A DNA stretch of 64,000 nucleotides, taken from assembly GCF_002896875.1 (NCBI RefSeq), contig NZ_CP023278.1:992001-1056000 (forward strand). Reading direction: 5' to 3'. Of this stretch, positions 8,062 through 16,687 are shown in pieces. Every line of letters begins with the position of its first letter. Position 1 is the stretch's first letter. The notes below the pieces were generated by a model, which saw only the letters and a list, made by a program, of their open reading frames with translations, ran no database searches and had not been told where the DNA came from. The position numbers and the translations under genes are program-made. This DNA comes from Nostoc sp. CENA543 (lineage in GTDB: Bacteria; Cyanobacteriota; Cyanobacteriia; Cyanobacteriales; Nostocaceae).

Positions 8062-8847
8062 GTGCTGAGAATGGTTCTCATGTCCAAACGCACCTCACTC
8101 TTGCTGATGGGAACTTTGAGTTTTTATCTAGTGGTGAGTGCAGCCGCACCAGCCTATGGTATGCACATTATGGAAGGTTATTTACCACCTGCATGGGCAG
8201 CTTTTTGGTGGGTAGTAGCTTTACCATTTATGATTTTAGGGGTGCGATCGCTCACACGCATTACCAAAGCGAATCCAGAATTAAAATTACTCTTAGCTTT
8301 AGCAGGTGCTTTTACTTTTGTTTTGTCAGCGTTAAAATTGCCATCTGTGACCGGTAGTTGTTCTCACCCTACAGGTACAGGTTTAGGTGCGGTATTATTC
8401 GGCCCTTTGGCGATGTCTGTTTTAGGAACATTGGTTTTAGTATTTCAAGCTTTACTATTAGCACATGGTGGTTTAACCACATTGGGAGCAAATGCGTTTT
8501 CAATGGCGATCGCTGGGCCATTTGCCGCTTACTGGATTTATCATCTGATCATGCAGTTAACTGGTAAGCAAAAAATCGCCATTTTTTCCGCCGCAGCTTT
8601 AGCAGATTTACTTACCTACGTGATTACATCTGTCCAACTTGCATTAGCTTTCCCAGCACCAGTGGGTGGATTTATAGCCTCATTTGCCAAGTTTGCTGGA
8701 ATTTTCGCCATTACTCAAGTCCCCTTAGCTATTAGCGAAGGATTGCTAACTGTCTTGGTGTGGAACTGGTTACAATCCTACAGTCCGCAAGAATTAGAAA
8801 TATTGCAACTCATCAAACGTCAACCCCAAACCCATGAATCAATCTAA
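8062..8847 (+). CDS. cbiM: Cobalt ECF transporter substrate-binding membrane protein CbiM
   Basis: CbiM is the S component of the energy-coupling-factor cobalt importer. After a signal peptide (GTG start at 8062, in-frame ATGs at 8071 and 8080) comes [15 protein letters not shown]. The family needs a free N-terminal Met-His to bind metal, so cleavage before MHIMEG is predicted. About six to seven membrane helices follow, with [18 protein letters not shown] and the [11 protein letters not shown] motif typical of CbiM. It overlaps cbiN by 14 bases and starts a cbiM-cbiN-cbiQ-cbiO operon. Cobalt supplies the corrin ring of B12. No cobalamin riboswitch was recognised upstream. Confidence 0.93.
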   Translation: MLRMVLMSKRTSLLLMGTLSFYLVVSAAAPAYGMHIMEGYLPPAWAAFWWVVALPFMILGVRSLTRITKANPELKLLLALAGAFTFVLSALKLPSVTGSCSHPTGTGLGAVLFGPLAMSVLGTLVLVFQALLLAHGGLTTLGANAFSMAIAGPFAAYWIYHLIMQLTGKQKIAIFSAAALADLLTYVITSVQLALAFPAPVGGFIASFAKFAGIFAITQVPLAISEGLLTVLVWNWLQSYSPQELEILQLIKRQPQTHESI

Positions 8848-9136
8848 ACAGGGAATAACTAACTGGCTATTGTTGCTGGGAGTCATTGTGTTATCAGTCA
8901 CACCGTTAATATTTATCAAAGGTGCAGAATTTGGTGGCGCAGATGGACAAGCTGAACAGGTAATTGGGGAAATCAAACCAGGATATCAACCTTGGGTTAA
9001 ACCTTTTTTTGAGCCACCTAGTGGAGAAATAGAAAGCTTACTATTTAGTTCACAAGCAGCTTTAGGTGCGGGAATTATCGGTTATGCAATTGGTTTATAT
9101 AAAGGACGTTCCCAACAACAAAGGAATAAGGAATGA
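8834..9136 (+). CDS. cbiN: Cobalt transporter auxiliary subunit CbiN
   Basis: A 100-residue protein with two membrane helices (about residues 11-29 and 75-92) flanking a periplasmic loop containing [13 protein letters not shown] and [18 protein letters not shown], the standard CbiN topology and sequence. CbiN works with CbiM to load cobalt. The gene overlaps cbiM by 14 bases and cbiQ by 4 bases, showing translational coupling. Confidence 0.92.
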   Translation: MNQSKQGITNWLLLLGVIVLSVTPLIFIKGAEFGGADGQAEQVIGEIKPGYQPWVKPFFEPPSGEIESLLFSSQAALGAGIIGYAIGLYKGRSQQQRNKE

Positions 9137-9930
9137 GCCTGCAAATCGATACGCTAGCTTACACTAATAAATTACGGCGATTAGCACCAGAACAGAAATT
9201 ACTGTTTGCGATCGCCTTACTCATTATCTCTAATTTTGCCCACCCACCAGTGCAAATTATTATTGCGATTTGGGTAAGTATCTGGACTATATTTTACGCG
9301 GGTATTCCCACCAAAATATATTTAAAACTAGTTTATATCCCGATTTTATTTTGGTTAACTAGTTTACCAGCTTTAGTAATTAATGGTGTCACAATTAATT
9401 ACCTCAATACTATCCGAAGTGATGTGATTAACGGTGTTAATATCGGTGATTATTACTTCTATATTAGCAGACATGGTATTGAGCAAGGATGGAGCATATT
9501 TACAAGAGCGATCGCTGCTATTTCTTGCTTCTATTTTGTGATGTTAACCATTCCTTTTGCTGACTTATTAAAAACCCTCAGACGTATAGGCTTACCTATC
9601 TTAATTACCGACTTACTTTTACTAATGTATCGGTTTATTTTCGTCCTATTAAATACAGCCTCAGAATTGTGGGTAGCTCAACAATCTCGTAGTGGCTACC
9701 GCACATTTAGCCTGAGCATGAAAAGTTTATCCCTCTTAATCGGACAATTATTACAACGCACTATAGAGAAATATCACCAAGTTTACCTCAGTCTAGAATC
9801 CAGAGGATTTAACGGCGAATTTCAAGTTTGGCACTCACAAAATTACTATCTATCAACACGCTATGCAATGGAAGCGATTCTGGGTTGTTTAATCTTAATA
9901 GAACTAGAATGGAAAAGATATCTATTTTAA
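9133..9930 (+). CDS. cbiQ: ECF transporter transmembrane component CbiQ
   Basis: CbiQ is the T component that couples the ATPase to CbiM. The 265-residue protein has about five hydrophobic helices and the cytoplasmic coupling segment with VAQQSRSGYRTF and LSLESRGFNGEF, matching the family's Ala-Arg-Gly type motifs (here SRS and SRG). It starts four bases inside cbiN. Downstream, a ten-copy heptamer array separates it from cbiO. Confidence 0.9.
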   Translation: MSLQIDTLAYTNKLRRLAPEQKLLFAIALLIISNFAHPPVQIIIAIWVSIWTIFYAGIPTKIYLKLVYIPILFWLTSLPALVINGVTINYLNTIRSDVINGVNIGDYYFYISRHGIEQGWSIFTRAIAAISCFYFVMLTIPFADLLKTLRRIGLPILITDLLLLMYRFIFVLLNTASELWVAQQSRSGYRTFSLSMKSLSLLIGQLLQRTIEKYHQVYLSLESRGFNGEFQVWHSQNYYLSTRYAMEAILGCLILIELEWKRYLF

Positions 9931-9949
9931 AATCGCTACTCCGTTTTGA

Positions 9950-10019
9950 GAGTAATGAGTAATGAGTAATGAGTAATGAGTAATGAGTAATGAGTAATGA
10001 GTAATGAGTAATGAGTAAT
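9950..10019. repeat. Ten tandem copies of GAGTAAT
   Basis: Seventy bases of perfect GAGTAAT units, followed by further low-complexity C/A-rich units (CCCCAATCCCCAGT type) up to 10127. Together they fill the 197-base gap between cbiQ and cbiO inside what should be one operon. cbiO therefore has no ordinary Shine-Dalgarno sequence. Confidence 0.95.
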
Positions 10020-10127
10020 GAGTGAGTGCTAACAGAGAAATAAATTCTCCTTTGTCTACCTTGTCTACCTTGTCTCATTTCCCAATCCCCAGTCCCCAAT
10101 CCCCAGTCCCCAACCCCCAATCCCTAG

Positions 10128-10958
10128 ATGAATAAACAAGAAAAATTACTAGAATTTCAGCAAGTACACTACACTTACCCAGGTGGACAACAATCAGCCT
10201 TAAACGGTGTAAATTTGAGTATACCATCAGGCAAAAAATGCGCTTTGATTGGCAAAAATGGCTGTGGCAAAACCACCTTATTTTTATTAGCTAATGGTTT
10301 ATATAAACCCCATAAAGGAAATATATATTGGCAGGGTAAACCTTTACAATATGACCGCAATTTTTTAATGAAACTGCGGCAAAAAGTTGGACTTATCTTT
10401 CAAAATCCTGAACAACAATTAGTAGCTTCTACTGTCGAAGAAGATATTTCCTATGGTTTGTGTAATTTAGGATTACCACCAGCAGAAATTCAACAACGAG
10501 TAACACAAGCCTTAAACGAATTTAACCTCAGTGAACTAGCACAAAGACCAGTACATCATCTGAGCTTAGGACAAAAAAAGCGTGTTTCTTTAGCTGATGT
10601 CATGGTTTTAAAGCCAGAATTGCTATTACTAGATGAACCAACTGCATATTTAGATAGACCTCAAACCCGCAACTTAATTTCAGTTTTGCAGAAAATTCAT
10701 TCATCTGGCACAACCATACTCATGGCTACCCATGATTTAGATTTTGTGTGTAGTTGGGCTGATTGGGTGTTTGTGATGGATCAAGGACAATTGATTTTAG
10801 AAGGTAAGCCAGAAGATGTATTTGTACAACGCGAAATTCTGGAAGCCATCCAATTAGGTGTACCACTAATCTATGAAATTTTATCTGGTGAGCCTGTAGA
10901 GATGGAAAGAATTATATTAGAAAAATTTCACCAACGCTTAATAAATTTATTTAGTTAG
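10128..10958 (+). CDS. cbiO: ECF transporter ATP-binding protein CbiO
   Basis: The ATPase of the cobalt ECF importer. Walker A is GKNGCGKTT (about residues 38-46), the Q-loop region has FQNPEQQLV, the ABC signature is LSLGQKKRVSLADV, Walker B is LLLLDEPTA and the switch His is in ATHD. FQNPEQQL is typical of ECF A components. The 276-residue length is normal. It belongs functionally with cbiM, cbiN and cbiQ even though repeats separate it from cbiQ. Confidence 0.92.
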   Translation: MNKQEKLLEFQQVHYTYPGGQQSALNGVNLSIPSGKKCALIGKNGCGKTTLFLLANGLYKPHKGNIYWQGKPLQYDRNFLMKLRQKVGLIFQNPEQQLVASTVEEDISYGLCNLGLPPAEIQQRVTQALNEFNLSELAQRPVHHLSLGQKKRVSLADVMVLKPELLLLDEPTAYLDRPQTRNLISVLQKIHSSGTTILMATHDLDFVCSWADWVFVMDQGQLILEGKPEDVFVQREILEAIQLGVPLIYEILSGEPVEMERIILEKFHQRLINLFS

Positions 10959-11197
10959 TGACTCAACTGAAAAAATACCAAGGAAATGTCATCTTTATCG
11001 AAAGAAATGTGCTTTTAAAATTAACTTTTATAGAATCTCGGTTAAAAAATAAATAAAAATTAATAACTTGCTAAACAAGTACATTATTTGATGTAGATTT
11101 TATTGCCAATATTCCCTAAGTAACAGGCTAAAATCCCCCAATAGGGCATTGAAAACAAGTGGAAAATATTGTTTTTTATTAGTTTGATGCCTAAAAT

Positions 11198-11216
11198 TGC
11201 ACAATGAAATTGTGCA
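11198..11216. promoter_or_regulatory. Perfect dyad TGCACAAT-GAA-ATTGTGCA before nikM-like gene
   Basis: Two eight-base arms with a three-base spacer form a perfect inverted repeat centred 38 bases before the ATG at 11245. Position and symmetry suit a repressor operator (nickel or cobalt responsive). It does not match the NikR or LexA consensus as I know them. The 10959-11244 gap holds no gene. Confidence 0.5.
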
Positions 11217-11244
11217 GAATACTACTTTTGAGACAGGGCATATT

Positions 11245-12168
11245 ATGCACATACCTGATGGATTTGTTTCTGTGCCGGTAGCAGGTGCTACAGGTTTAGC
11301 AAGTTTTGTTGCACTATTTGTTGCTTGTGAGCGATCGCAGCAAGCCTTTGGTATCCGTCGCGCGCCTATACTGGGCTTAACCACAGCTTTCATTTTTGCA
11401 GCGCAAATGATTAATTTCCCCGTTGCCGGGGGTACAAGTGGTCACTTATTGGGAGGAACTTTAGCAGCAATTATTCTCGGTAGCCCTTGGGCGGGAATGC
11501 TTTGTATTGCTACAGTCTTAATTATTCAAGCGGTGTTATTCGCTGATGGTGGTATCACCGCCTTGGGGGCTAACATTTTCAATATGGCAGTAATTGGTGT
11601 TTGGGTAGGGTGGATATTGACCCAGACATTGCAAAGACTACTGGGAGGCGCGAAAGGACGCTTACCCTTAGCGGCGGGAATTGCTGCTGGCATCAGCGTA
11701 GTAGTAGCTGCTATAGCTTGTGCAATTGAATTAGCCCTTTCTGGAACTGCACCCATCACCATAGTTTTACCAGCCATGACAGGAATTCATATTTTGATTG
11801 GTGTGGGTGAAGGGTTAATTACTGGTGGTGTATTGGCTTATTTAGCTAAAGCGCGCCCAGATTTACTACCAGGGGAACAGGAACAGATGCGCGGTTGGGT
11901 AGTACCTGTAGTTAGCATAGTGTTAATAGCTGGTGTCCTATCACTCGTCGCCTCAGCTTGGCCTGATGGCTTAGAAAAAGTAGCAGAAGAATTAGGTTTT
12001 ATCAAATTGGCTGAACAAGTACGGATATCTGTACCCACACCCTTAGCAGACTATGGAATTGAAGGTTTAGGAATCATTGGTACAAGCATCGCAGGCTTAT
12101 TAGGTGCGGCGGTTTGCTTTGCTGTCGCCTTTGGGATAGCTAAAGTAGTACAGCCGAAGAATGCTTAG
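11245..12168 (+). CDS. Fused Ni/Co ECF substrate-binding protein, CbiMN/NikMN type
   Basis: The frame opens at a TTG at 11197, but ATG 11245 is chosen because the protein then begins MHIPDGF, and the N-terminal Met-His is the metal-binding end of this family. About six helices follow with NFPVAGGTSGHLLGG and the ITALGANIFNM motif. After residue 210 a linker and two more helices with WPDGLEKVAEELG and PLADYGIEGLG form the fused N-type (PDGLE) module. Unlike the cbiM in this window, it has no signal peptide. It heads a second ECF operon with separate T and A genes. Nickel or cobalt cannot be told apart by eye; nickel would complement the cbi operon. Confidence 0.87.
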   Translation: MHIPDGFVSVPVAGATGLASFVALFVACERSQQAFGIRRAPILGLTTAFIFAAQMINFPVAGGTSGHLLGGTLAAIILGSPWAGMLCIATVLIIQAVLFADGGITALGANIFNMAVIGVWVGWILTQTLQRLLGGAKGRLPLAAGIAAGISVVVAAIACAIELALSGTAPITIVLPAMTGIHILIGVGEGLITGGVLAYLAKARPDLLPGEQEQMRGWVVPVVSIVLIAGVLSLVASAWPDGLEKVAEELGFIKLAEQVRISVPTPLADYGIEGLGIIGTSIAGLLGAAVCFAVAFGIAKVVQPKNA

Positions 12169-12270
12169 TTGGGGATTGGGGATTGGGGACTTATCAATTC
12201 AAAATTCAAAATTCAAAATTCAAAATTAAAGAATTGATTACGAAACACTCATTACTCATTACTCAGCACC

Positions 12271-12300
12271 GGCTAAACGCCGCGCTTCCGCTAACAGCAC
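12271..12300. repeat. Dispersed repeat GGCTAAACGCCGCGCTTCCG
   Basis: A unit reading GGCTAAACGCCGCGCTTCCG then CTAACAGCAC. Copies recur at 20511-20571 (doubled) and 48703-48757 (doubled). All three sit among heptamer repeats in intergenic DNA. Confidence 0.85.
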
Positions 12301-12345
12301 TCCTCACTCCTCACTTTGCAATACTTTTGAAATTTTGACTTGAAT

Positions 12346-13008
12346 ATGCCTTTACGCTTGCATTTATCTCTTGTGATTGTTGTGGGAACGGCTTTACTAA
12401 AGCATCATGCTTGGTATTGGCTGGCTGTGTATGGCGCGATCGCTTTAATTTGGCTAGCAGTTTTACGTCCGCCAATTCGCCAAATGGGAGGATTGCTAGG
12501 TACAGAGTTAATTTTCTTATCTTTAGTTGCATTACCCTTGGGTTGGGAACGCGCCAGTTTTTTGTTAGTTCGTTCCCTCATCTGTCTCATCGTCATGAAC
12601 AGTTTCTTATTAACCCTACCCCCCCATAGTTTCGGTATCGCCCTCAAAAGTCTACCTGTTCCCCCCGCCCTCAAAGAAAACTTACTCCTAGCTGGACAAT
12701 ACCTGGAAATCTTACTAGCGGAAGTCCAAAGGATGCAGCGTAGCGCGCAGCTACGCGGTTTAAATGGTGCATCAGGTTGGCTACGCTATGCTAGTGCAGC
12801 AATGATTGGTACTTTGTACATCCGTAGTCTAGAAAGGGCGGAACGTGTCTATGGTGCAATGGTCATTCGTGGCTATAACGGACAATTACCCGTAGATTTT
12901 AAATTTCCAGCTAAAGAACGCTTCTTGCTGTTCTTAGCTTGGGTGATCGCGATTTGTTTTACTCTCAGTTCCTATAGAGTTGTGAATTTTGAAATCTTTA
13001 ACTTCTAA
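12346..13008 (+). CDS. ECF transporter transmembrane component (CbiQ/NikQ type)
   Basis: T component of the second metal ECF transporter. About five hydrophobic segments are visible. The coupling region reads EVQRMQRSAQLRG and, 50 residues later, RVYGAMVIRGYNG, matching the two conserved Arg/Gly motifs that contact the ATPase. ATG 12346 is preferred over the in-frame TTG two codons earlier. It overlaps the ATPase gene by 20 bases. At 220 residues it is slightly short for CbiQ but complete. Confidence 0.87.
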   Translation: MPLRLHLSLVIVVGTALLKHHAWYWLAVYGAIALIWLAVLRPPIRQMGGLLGTELIFLSLVALPLGWERASFLLVRSLICLIVMNSFLLTLPPHSFGIALKSLPVPPALKENLLLAGQYLEILLAEVQRMQRSAQLRGLNGASGWLRYASAAMIGTLYIRSLERAERVYGAMVIRGYNGQLPVDFKFPAKERFLLFLAWVIAICFTLSSYRVVNFEIFNF

Positions 13009-13753
13009 CCCCCAAACTTCCATCCGTCACCCCAATAATGGCATCGTTGAGGTGAAAAATTTAGTTTACGCCTATCCCCATCAAGAACCTGTATTAACAG
13101 ATATCTCCTTTAGTTTAAATGCAGGCGATCGCGTGGCTTTAATGGGTGCAACTGGTTCTGGTAAAAGTACCTTACTAGAAAATCTCATTGGTTTGAAACA
13201 ACCAAAATCTGGTGAAATTTCTATTAATCACATCCCCATAGCACCCCAAACTCTCCCCCAAGTCCGCAAACAAATTGGCTTTAGCTTTCAAGATGCTAAC
13301 GACCAATTATTTATGCCCACTATCCTCGAAGATATTACCTTCGGCCCCCGCAACTATGGCGTATCCCCAGCTATAGCGCGCGATCGCGCCCGTCAACTTT
13401 TAGCAGATTTTGGTCTAGCCGCCTACGCCCACCGTTCCGCCCACGAACTATCAGGAGGACAAAGACGATTAGCCGCCCTCGCCGCTATTTTGGCACTAGA
13501 ACCACAAATTCTAATTTTAGATGAACCAACCACCGGACTAGATCCCGCATGGCGGCGACACTTAGCCCAAGTATTATTAAATCTACCAGTGCAAGTTATA
13601 TTAATAGCTTCCCATGAATTACATTGGTTGGGAAAAGTCACTCAACGCGCTCTAGTATTATCTGGTGGTCGCATCGCCATTGATAGTGAAATTCAACCAC
13701 TTTTGCAGGATGGAGAAACTTTAGAAAACTTAGGTTTACCCATAGGTTGGTGA
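12989..13753 (+). CDS. ECF transporter ATP-binding protein (CbiO/NikO type)
   Basis: ATPase of the second ECF system: Walker A GATGSGKST (about residues 52-60), Q-loop FSFQDANDQLF, signature LSGGQRRLAALA, Walker B ILILDEPTTGLD, switch His in ASHELHW. No ATG fits before the conserved core and a stop lies just upstream, so TTG 12989, inside the preceding gene, is the likely start. The overlap suggests translational coupling. The order M-N fusion, T, A makes a complete importer. Confidence 0.9.
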   Translation: MKSLTSNPQTSIRHPNNGIVEVKNLVYAYPHQEPVLTDISFSLNAGDRVALMGATGSGKSTLLENLIGLKQPKSGEISINHIPIAPQTLPQVRKQIGFSFQDANDQLFMPTILEDITFGPRNYGVSPAIARDRARQLLADFGLAAYAHRSAHELSGGQRRLAALAAILALEPQILILDEPTTGLDPAWRRHLAQVLLNLPVQVILIASHELHWLGKVTQRALVLSGGRIAIDSEIQPLLQDGETLENLGLPIGW

Positions 13754-13757
13754 ATAG

Positions 13758-14315
13758 ATGACCGTAACTACCTATAAATGGACTATTGAACGCTATCACC
13801 GAGCCATAGAAGCAGGTATTTTTGACGACCAGCCCATAGAATTATTACACGGTGATTTGATCCTGATGCCTCCAGAACGTGAACCTCACGCCTACTACAA
13901 TTCAGAAGCAGCCGATTACCTCCGCACATTGCTTGGGGAACAGGTAAAAATCAGAGATGCCAAACCCATCACCCTACCCAATGATTCTGAACCCGCCCCT
14001 GATATTGCCATTGTTAAACCTTTAGGCGAAACTTACCTAAAACATCATCCTTACCCTGAAGATATATATTGGGTGATTGAATTCTCACAAGCTACTCTCA
14101 GCAAAGACTTAAATGAGAAAAAACAAATTTACGCAGAAGCAGGGATCATAGAATATTGGGTCGTCAATCTCAGAACTTTCCAATTACAAGTATTTCGCAA
14201 CCTGCAAAATGGTCAATACACAACTGAAATAATATTGACCACAGGTATTATTTCACCCCTCGCCTTTCCTAATGTATTCGTCCAAGTTCAACGCCTCATA
14301 GGTTTCAGAAAATAG
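13758..14315 (+). CDS. Uma2 family protein (DUF820)
   Basis: A 185-residue PD-(D/E)xK-fold protein of the family greatly expanded in cyanobacteria. Visible features are EPAPDIAIVKP with the catalytic-type Asp, VIEFSQATLSKDLNEKKQIYAEAGIIEYWVVNLR with the Glu/Lys positions, and the C-terminal beta strand FPNVFVQV. Nuclease activity is assumed for the fold but the cellular role is unproven. It starts four bases after the ECF ATPase gene. Confidence 0.85.
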   Translation: MTVTTYKWTIERYHRAIEAGIFDDQPIELLHGDLILMPPEREPHAYYNSEAADYLRTLLGEQVKIRDAKPITLPNDSEPAPDIAIVKPLGETYLKHHPYPEDIYWVIEFSQATLSKDLNEKKQIYAEAGIIEYWVVNLRTFQLQVFRNLQNGQYTTEIILTTGIISPLAFPNVFVQVQRLIGFRK

Positions 14316-14415
14316 TTACTGGGTATAGGTAAAGCACAACAAAACTAATGACTCATGACTTTCTAATTATCTAGATTCTGATACTCTCTAACTGAGAGTT
14401 GAAACTGGGGAATTT

Positions 14416-15264
14416 ATGCAAAACGCACCACTCACCAATGCTAGTCAAGAAATCAAATTATTAGTTTTAGATATAGACGGCACAATTTCGGGAGAGTCAA
14501 ACACCATTAGTCAACCCGTCAAGCAAGCGATCGCCGCCGTTCAAGCTCAAGGTATTGCCGTGGCGATCGCTACAGGCAGAATGTATCGCTCGGCACTACG
14601 TTTTCATCAAGATATAAATTCCACCTTGCCACTCATGGCTTATCAAGGTGCTTGGATTCAAGACCCCATTAGCCAAAAAATTTACCAACATTCACCCGTA
14701 TCTAGAAATATTGCGGAACAATTACTAGATTATTTTGAACAGCCAGCTTTGCGATCGCTCTTATCTGTCCATTTCTACATTAATGATCAACTATACGTGC
14801 GGGATATCACCCCAGAAACTCAAGCCTATGCACAACGTTCTGGTATTACTCCCATCTCTGTCGGAGATTTACGCCAAACTCTAGCGACTGAACCCACCAA
14901 AATTTTAGCTTTGTGCGACGATACCAGCGTCATCAAAGATTTGTTAGGCAATTTACGCCGCCAATACACCCCAGCAGAACTTTATATGACAACCTCCGTT
15001 GCTACCTTCTTTGAAGCGACAAATGCCATTGTCAACAAAGGTAATGCTGTGCGTTACCTAGCAGAAGACGTACTGGGGTTACAAAGCCATAATGTGATGA
15101 CTATTGGTGATAACTTTAATGATTTAGAAATGCTGGAATATGCAGGAATTGGTGTAGCGATGGGTAACGCACCAGAAGACGTAAAAGCGATCGCGAATTG
15201 GGTAGCTCCGAGTGTAGAGTTAGACGGAGTAGCAACCGCCATTGAAAAATTTTTACTCAGTTAA
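14416..15264 (+). CDS. HAD-superfamily Cof-type phosphatase
   Basis: Motif I DIDGTISGES (about residues 19-28) gives the nucleophile Asp. Motif II is IATGRM, the motif III Lys is in VNKGNAVRYL, and motif IV is TIGDNFNDLEML with GVAMGNAPEDVKAIA. This is the Cof/IIB subfamily layout with the large cap between motifs II and III. Members act on sugar phosphates, nucleotides or flavin mononucleotide; the substrate here is unknown. The 282-residue length is normal. Confidence 0.9.
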   Translation: MQNAPLTNASQEIKLLVLDIDGTISGESNTISQPVKQAIAAVQAQGIAVAIATGRMYRSALRFHQDINSTLPLMAYQGAWIQDPISQKIYQHSPVSRNIAEQLLDYFEQPALRSLLSVHFYINDQLYVRDITPETQAYAQRSGITPISVGDLRQTLATEPTKILALCDDTSVIKDLLGNLRRQYTPAELYMTTSVATFFEATNAIVNKGNAVRYLAEDVLGLQSHNVMTIGDNFNDLEMLEYAGIGVAMGNAPEDVKAIANWVAPSVELDGVATAIEKFLLS

Positions 15265-15313
15265 GAAACGTGGGTGAAGCCAAGATAAAGCTCACAACCC
15301 CTAAAATCAGAAA

Positions 15314-15393
15314 GAACACCGACGACTGGCCGTGTTTCGTCTCGGTGTTCCTGCTGGTTCGCTCCTCACACACCAGTTAATATAACTGAGGTC
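15314..15393. other. Cluster of three hairpins downstream of the HAD gene
   Basis: GAACACCGA (15314-15322) pairs with TCGGTGTTC (15342-15350), CTGGT (15354-15358) with ACCAG (15372-15376), and CAGTTA with TAACTG at 15374-15388. No T tract follows, so a plain terminator is unlikely. The single-stranded part includes GCTCCTCACAC, similar to the conserved core of the cyanobacterial Yfr1 RNA, but the architecture does not fit. It could be a small RNA or a repeat. Confidence 0.35.
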
Positions 15394-15420
15394 AATCAAT
15401 CCGTCAATACTTAGATAGTA

Positions 15421-15455
15421 GTCATTAGTCATTAGTCATTAGTCATTAGTCATTA
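15421..15455. repeat. Five tandem GTCATTA units
   Basis: Thirty-five bases of perfect GTCATTA heptamers, followed by C-rich low-complexity sequence up to about 15505. Same STRR class as the other arrays. Confidence 0.9.
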
Positions 15456-15512
15456 GTTTTTCTCCCCCTGCTCCCTGTCCCCTGCCCCCCCTGCTTTCCC
15501 AATCCCCAACTA

Positions 15513-16394
15513 CTAAAGTTCAACTGGTGCATCAATTTCTAATTTCCCGATGAGTAACACCCTGAGAACGCATTGAGTCGCCATGACTAATCCCAATCTG
15601 GCTTGGGTAAGTTCTGGTGAGTTTGTCTTTACCTCCCCCCAAATGCGGCATTGACTCCAAAAGTTTAAAAAAGCCTGACTCACATCCCAGGCGATTTTTT
15701 CCCAGTTGACTTTTTCAGGTTCCTCAGCACACTCTAATTCATCTACAGCTTTGATTAATTCCATGATTAAATGAATCTCGCTTGGCTGATGCAGGTGTAA
15801 TTTGCGATCGCTATTGAGCCAAGGTAAGTCCTCTATTTTGACTAAACTTCCCAAATGTACACTTGCTCCACTCGCTGGTAATTTTTGTCCTCCAGTGATC
15901 ATTCCTTCCCGATGGGCTAACAATATCAATGAGTAACAACGTGCATGAGCATATTGAATGGTAAATAAACGTGATGAATTTTCAGTTTGTCTGCTGTCCG
16001 ATTTGTTATGAAACCCTAACTTTAGCCCTTGAAAATGAAAATAACTTTTTGAGGCTCCCAAGGCAACACTTTGCAACCAATCTGCTAGCAAAGGATGTGT
16101 TACCTCAATGTGTACCCATCCAGGGGTAACTATTCGTGTCAGCAGTGTTCCTCCAGAAGTAGTAAATATGTGCTGTGCGATCGCACTGGCTATTTCTTCA
16201 GTCACGGAATTATGAGATTTTGCCAGTTGCAACGCTACACCTGAAATATACAAAACTCGATTAGCATCTCTACCTTTATATAGAGGTATTTTTATATTTT
16301 TTATGCGTTCAAAACCCGCCCCAGCTATATACGTATCGACGGCAACTATCAAATAGCTGTTTATCAAATGCTTGATAGCTGTATTTTTACTCAC
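15513..16394 (-). CDS. ArgRS-like protein lacking the catalytic core (DALR domain)
   Basis: A 293-residue protein made of the two outer parts of arginyl-tRNA synthetase. Residues about 40-120 (RDANRVLYISGVALQLAKS, GWVHIEVTHPLLADWL) resemble the N-terminal Add-1 domain, and from about 145 to the end (FTIQYAHARCYSLI, then a C-terminal helical part ending LRVLLIGKLEI) resembles the DALR anticodon-binding domain. The catalytic Rossmann fold with HIGH and KMSK motifs is absent, and no gap or frameshift explains it. It may bind tRNA-Arg in a regulatory role, which is inference. It is divergent from the DevH-like gene, with a 293-base AT-rich gap. Confidence 0.75.
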   Translation of the reverse strand: MSKNTAIKHLINSYLIVAVDTYIAGAGFERIKNIKIPLYKGRDANRVLYISGVALQLAKSHNSVTEEIASAIAQHIFTTSGGTLLTRIVTPGWVHIEVTHPLLADWLQSVALGASKSYFHFQGLKLGFHNKSDSRQTENSSRLFTIQYAHARCYSLILLAHREGMITGGQKLPASGASVHLGSLVKIEDLPWLNSDRKLHLHQPSEIHLIMELIKAVDELECAEEPEKVNWEKIAWDVSQAFLNFWSQCRIWGEVKTNSPELTQARLGLVMATQCVLRVLLIGKLEIDAPVEL

Positions 16395-16687
16395 TCGTAG
16401 GTTTTAGTACACTGATATTTACTTTAAAAACTTTGTTGTAGAAATTACTTAAATAAATGTCATCTGTCTCTAGATATAATATTCTTATGAAGAGAGAAAA
16501 ATGAGATTAGCATAAAATTTCATAAATATTAGATGAATAATATGTAAACTTTACTACCATCATTGTACAGTAAGAAGTATAACAAAATAGTAGGGCGCAA
16601 ATTTGCTCTCTACTTTGTTTGATGGCTGGCGCTGTTAGGCGTTAGGCCTACTTCCAAAACACAAAGACACTCCTTGCACCTTAATTT

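Noticed and set aside
12311-12674. Several short frames within the second CbiQ-type gene
   Set aside because: All overlap a well-supported coding frame and have no independent signals.
15361-15371. Yfr1 small RNA
   Set aside because: GCTCCTCACAC resembles the Yfr1 core, but flanking stems and the T-rich end do not match, and the genomic setting differs from the known yfr1 locus.
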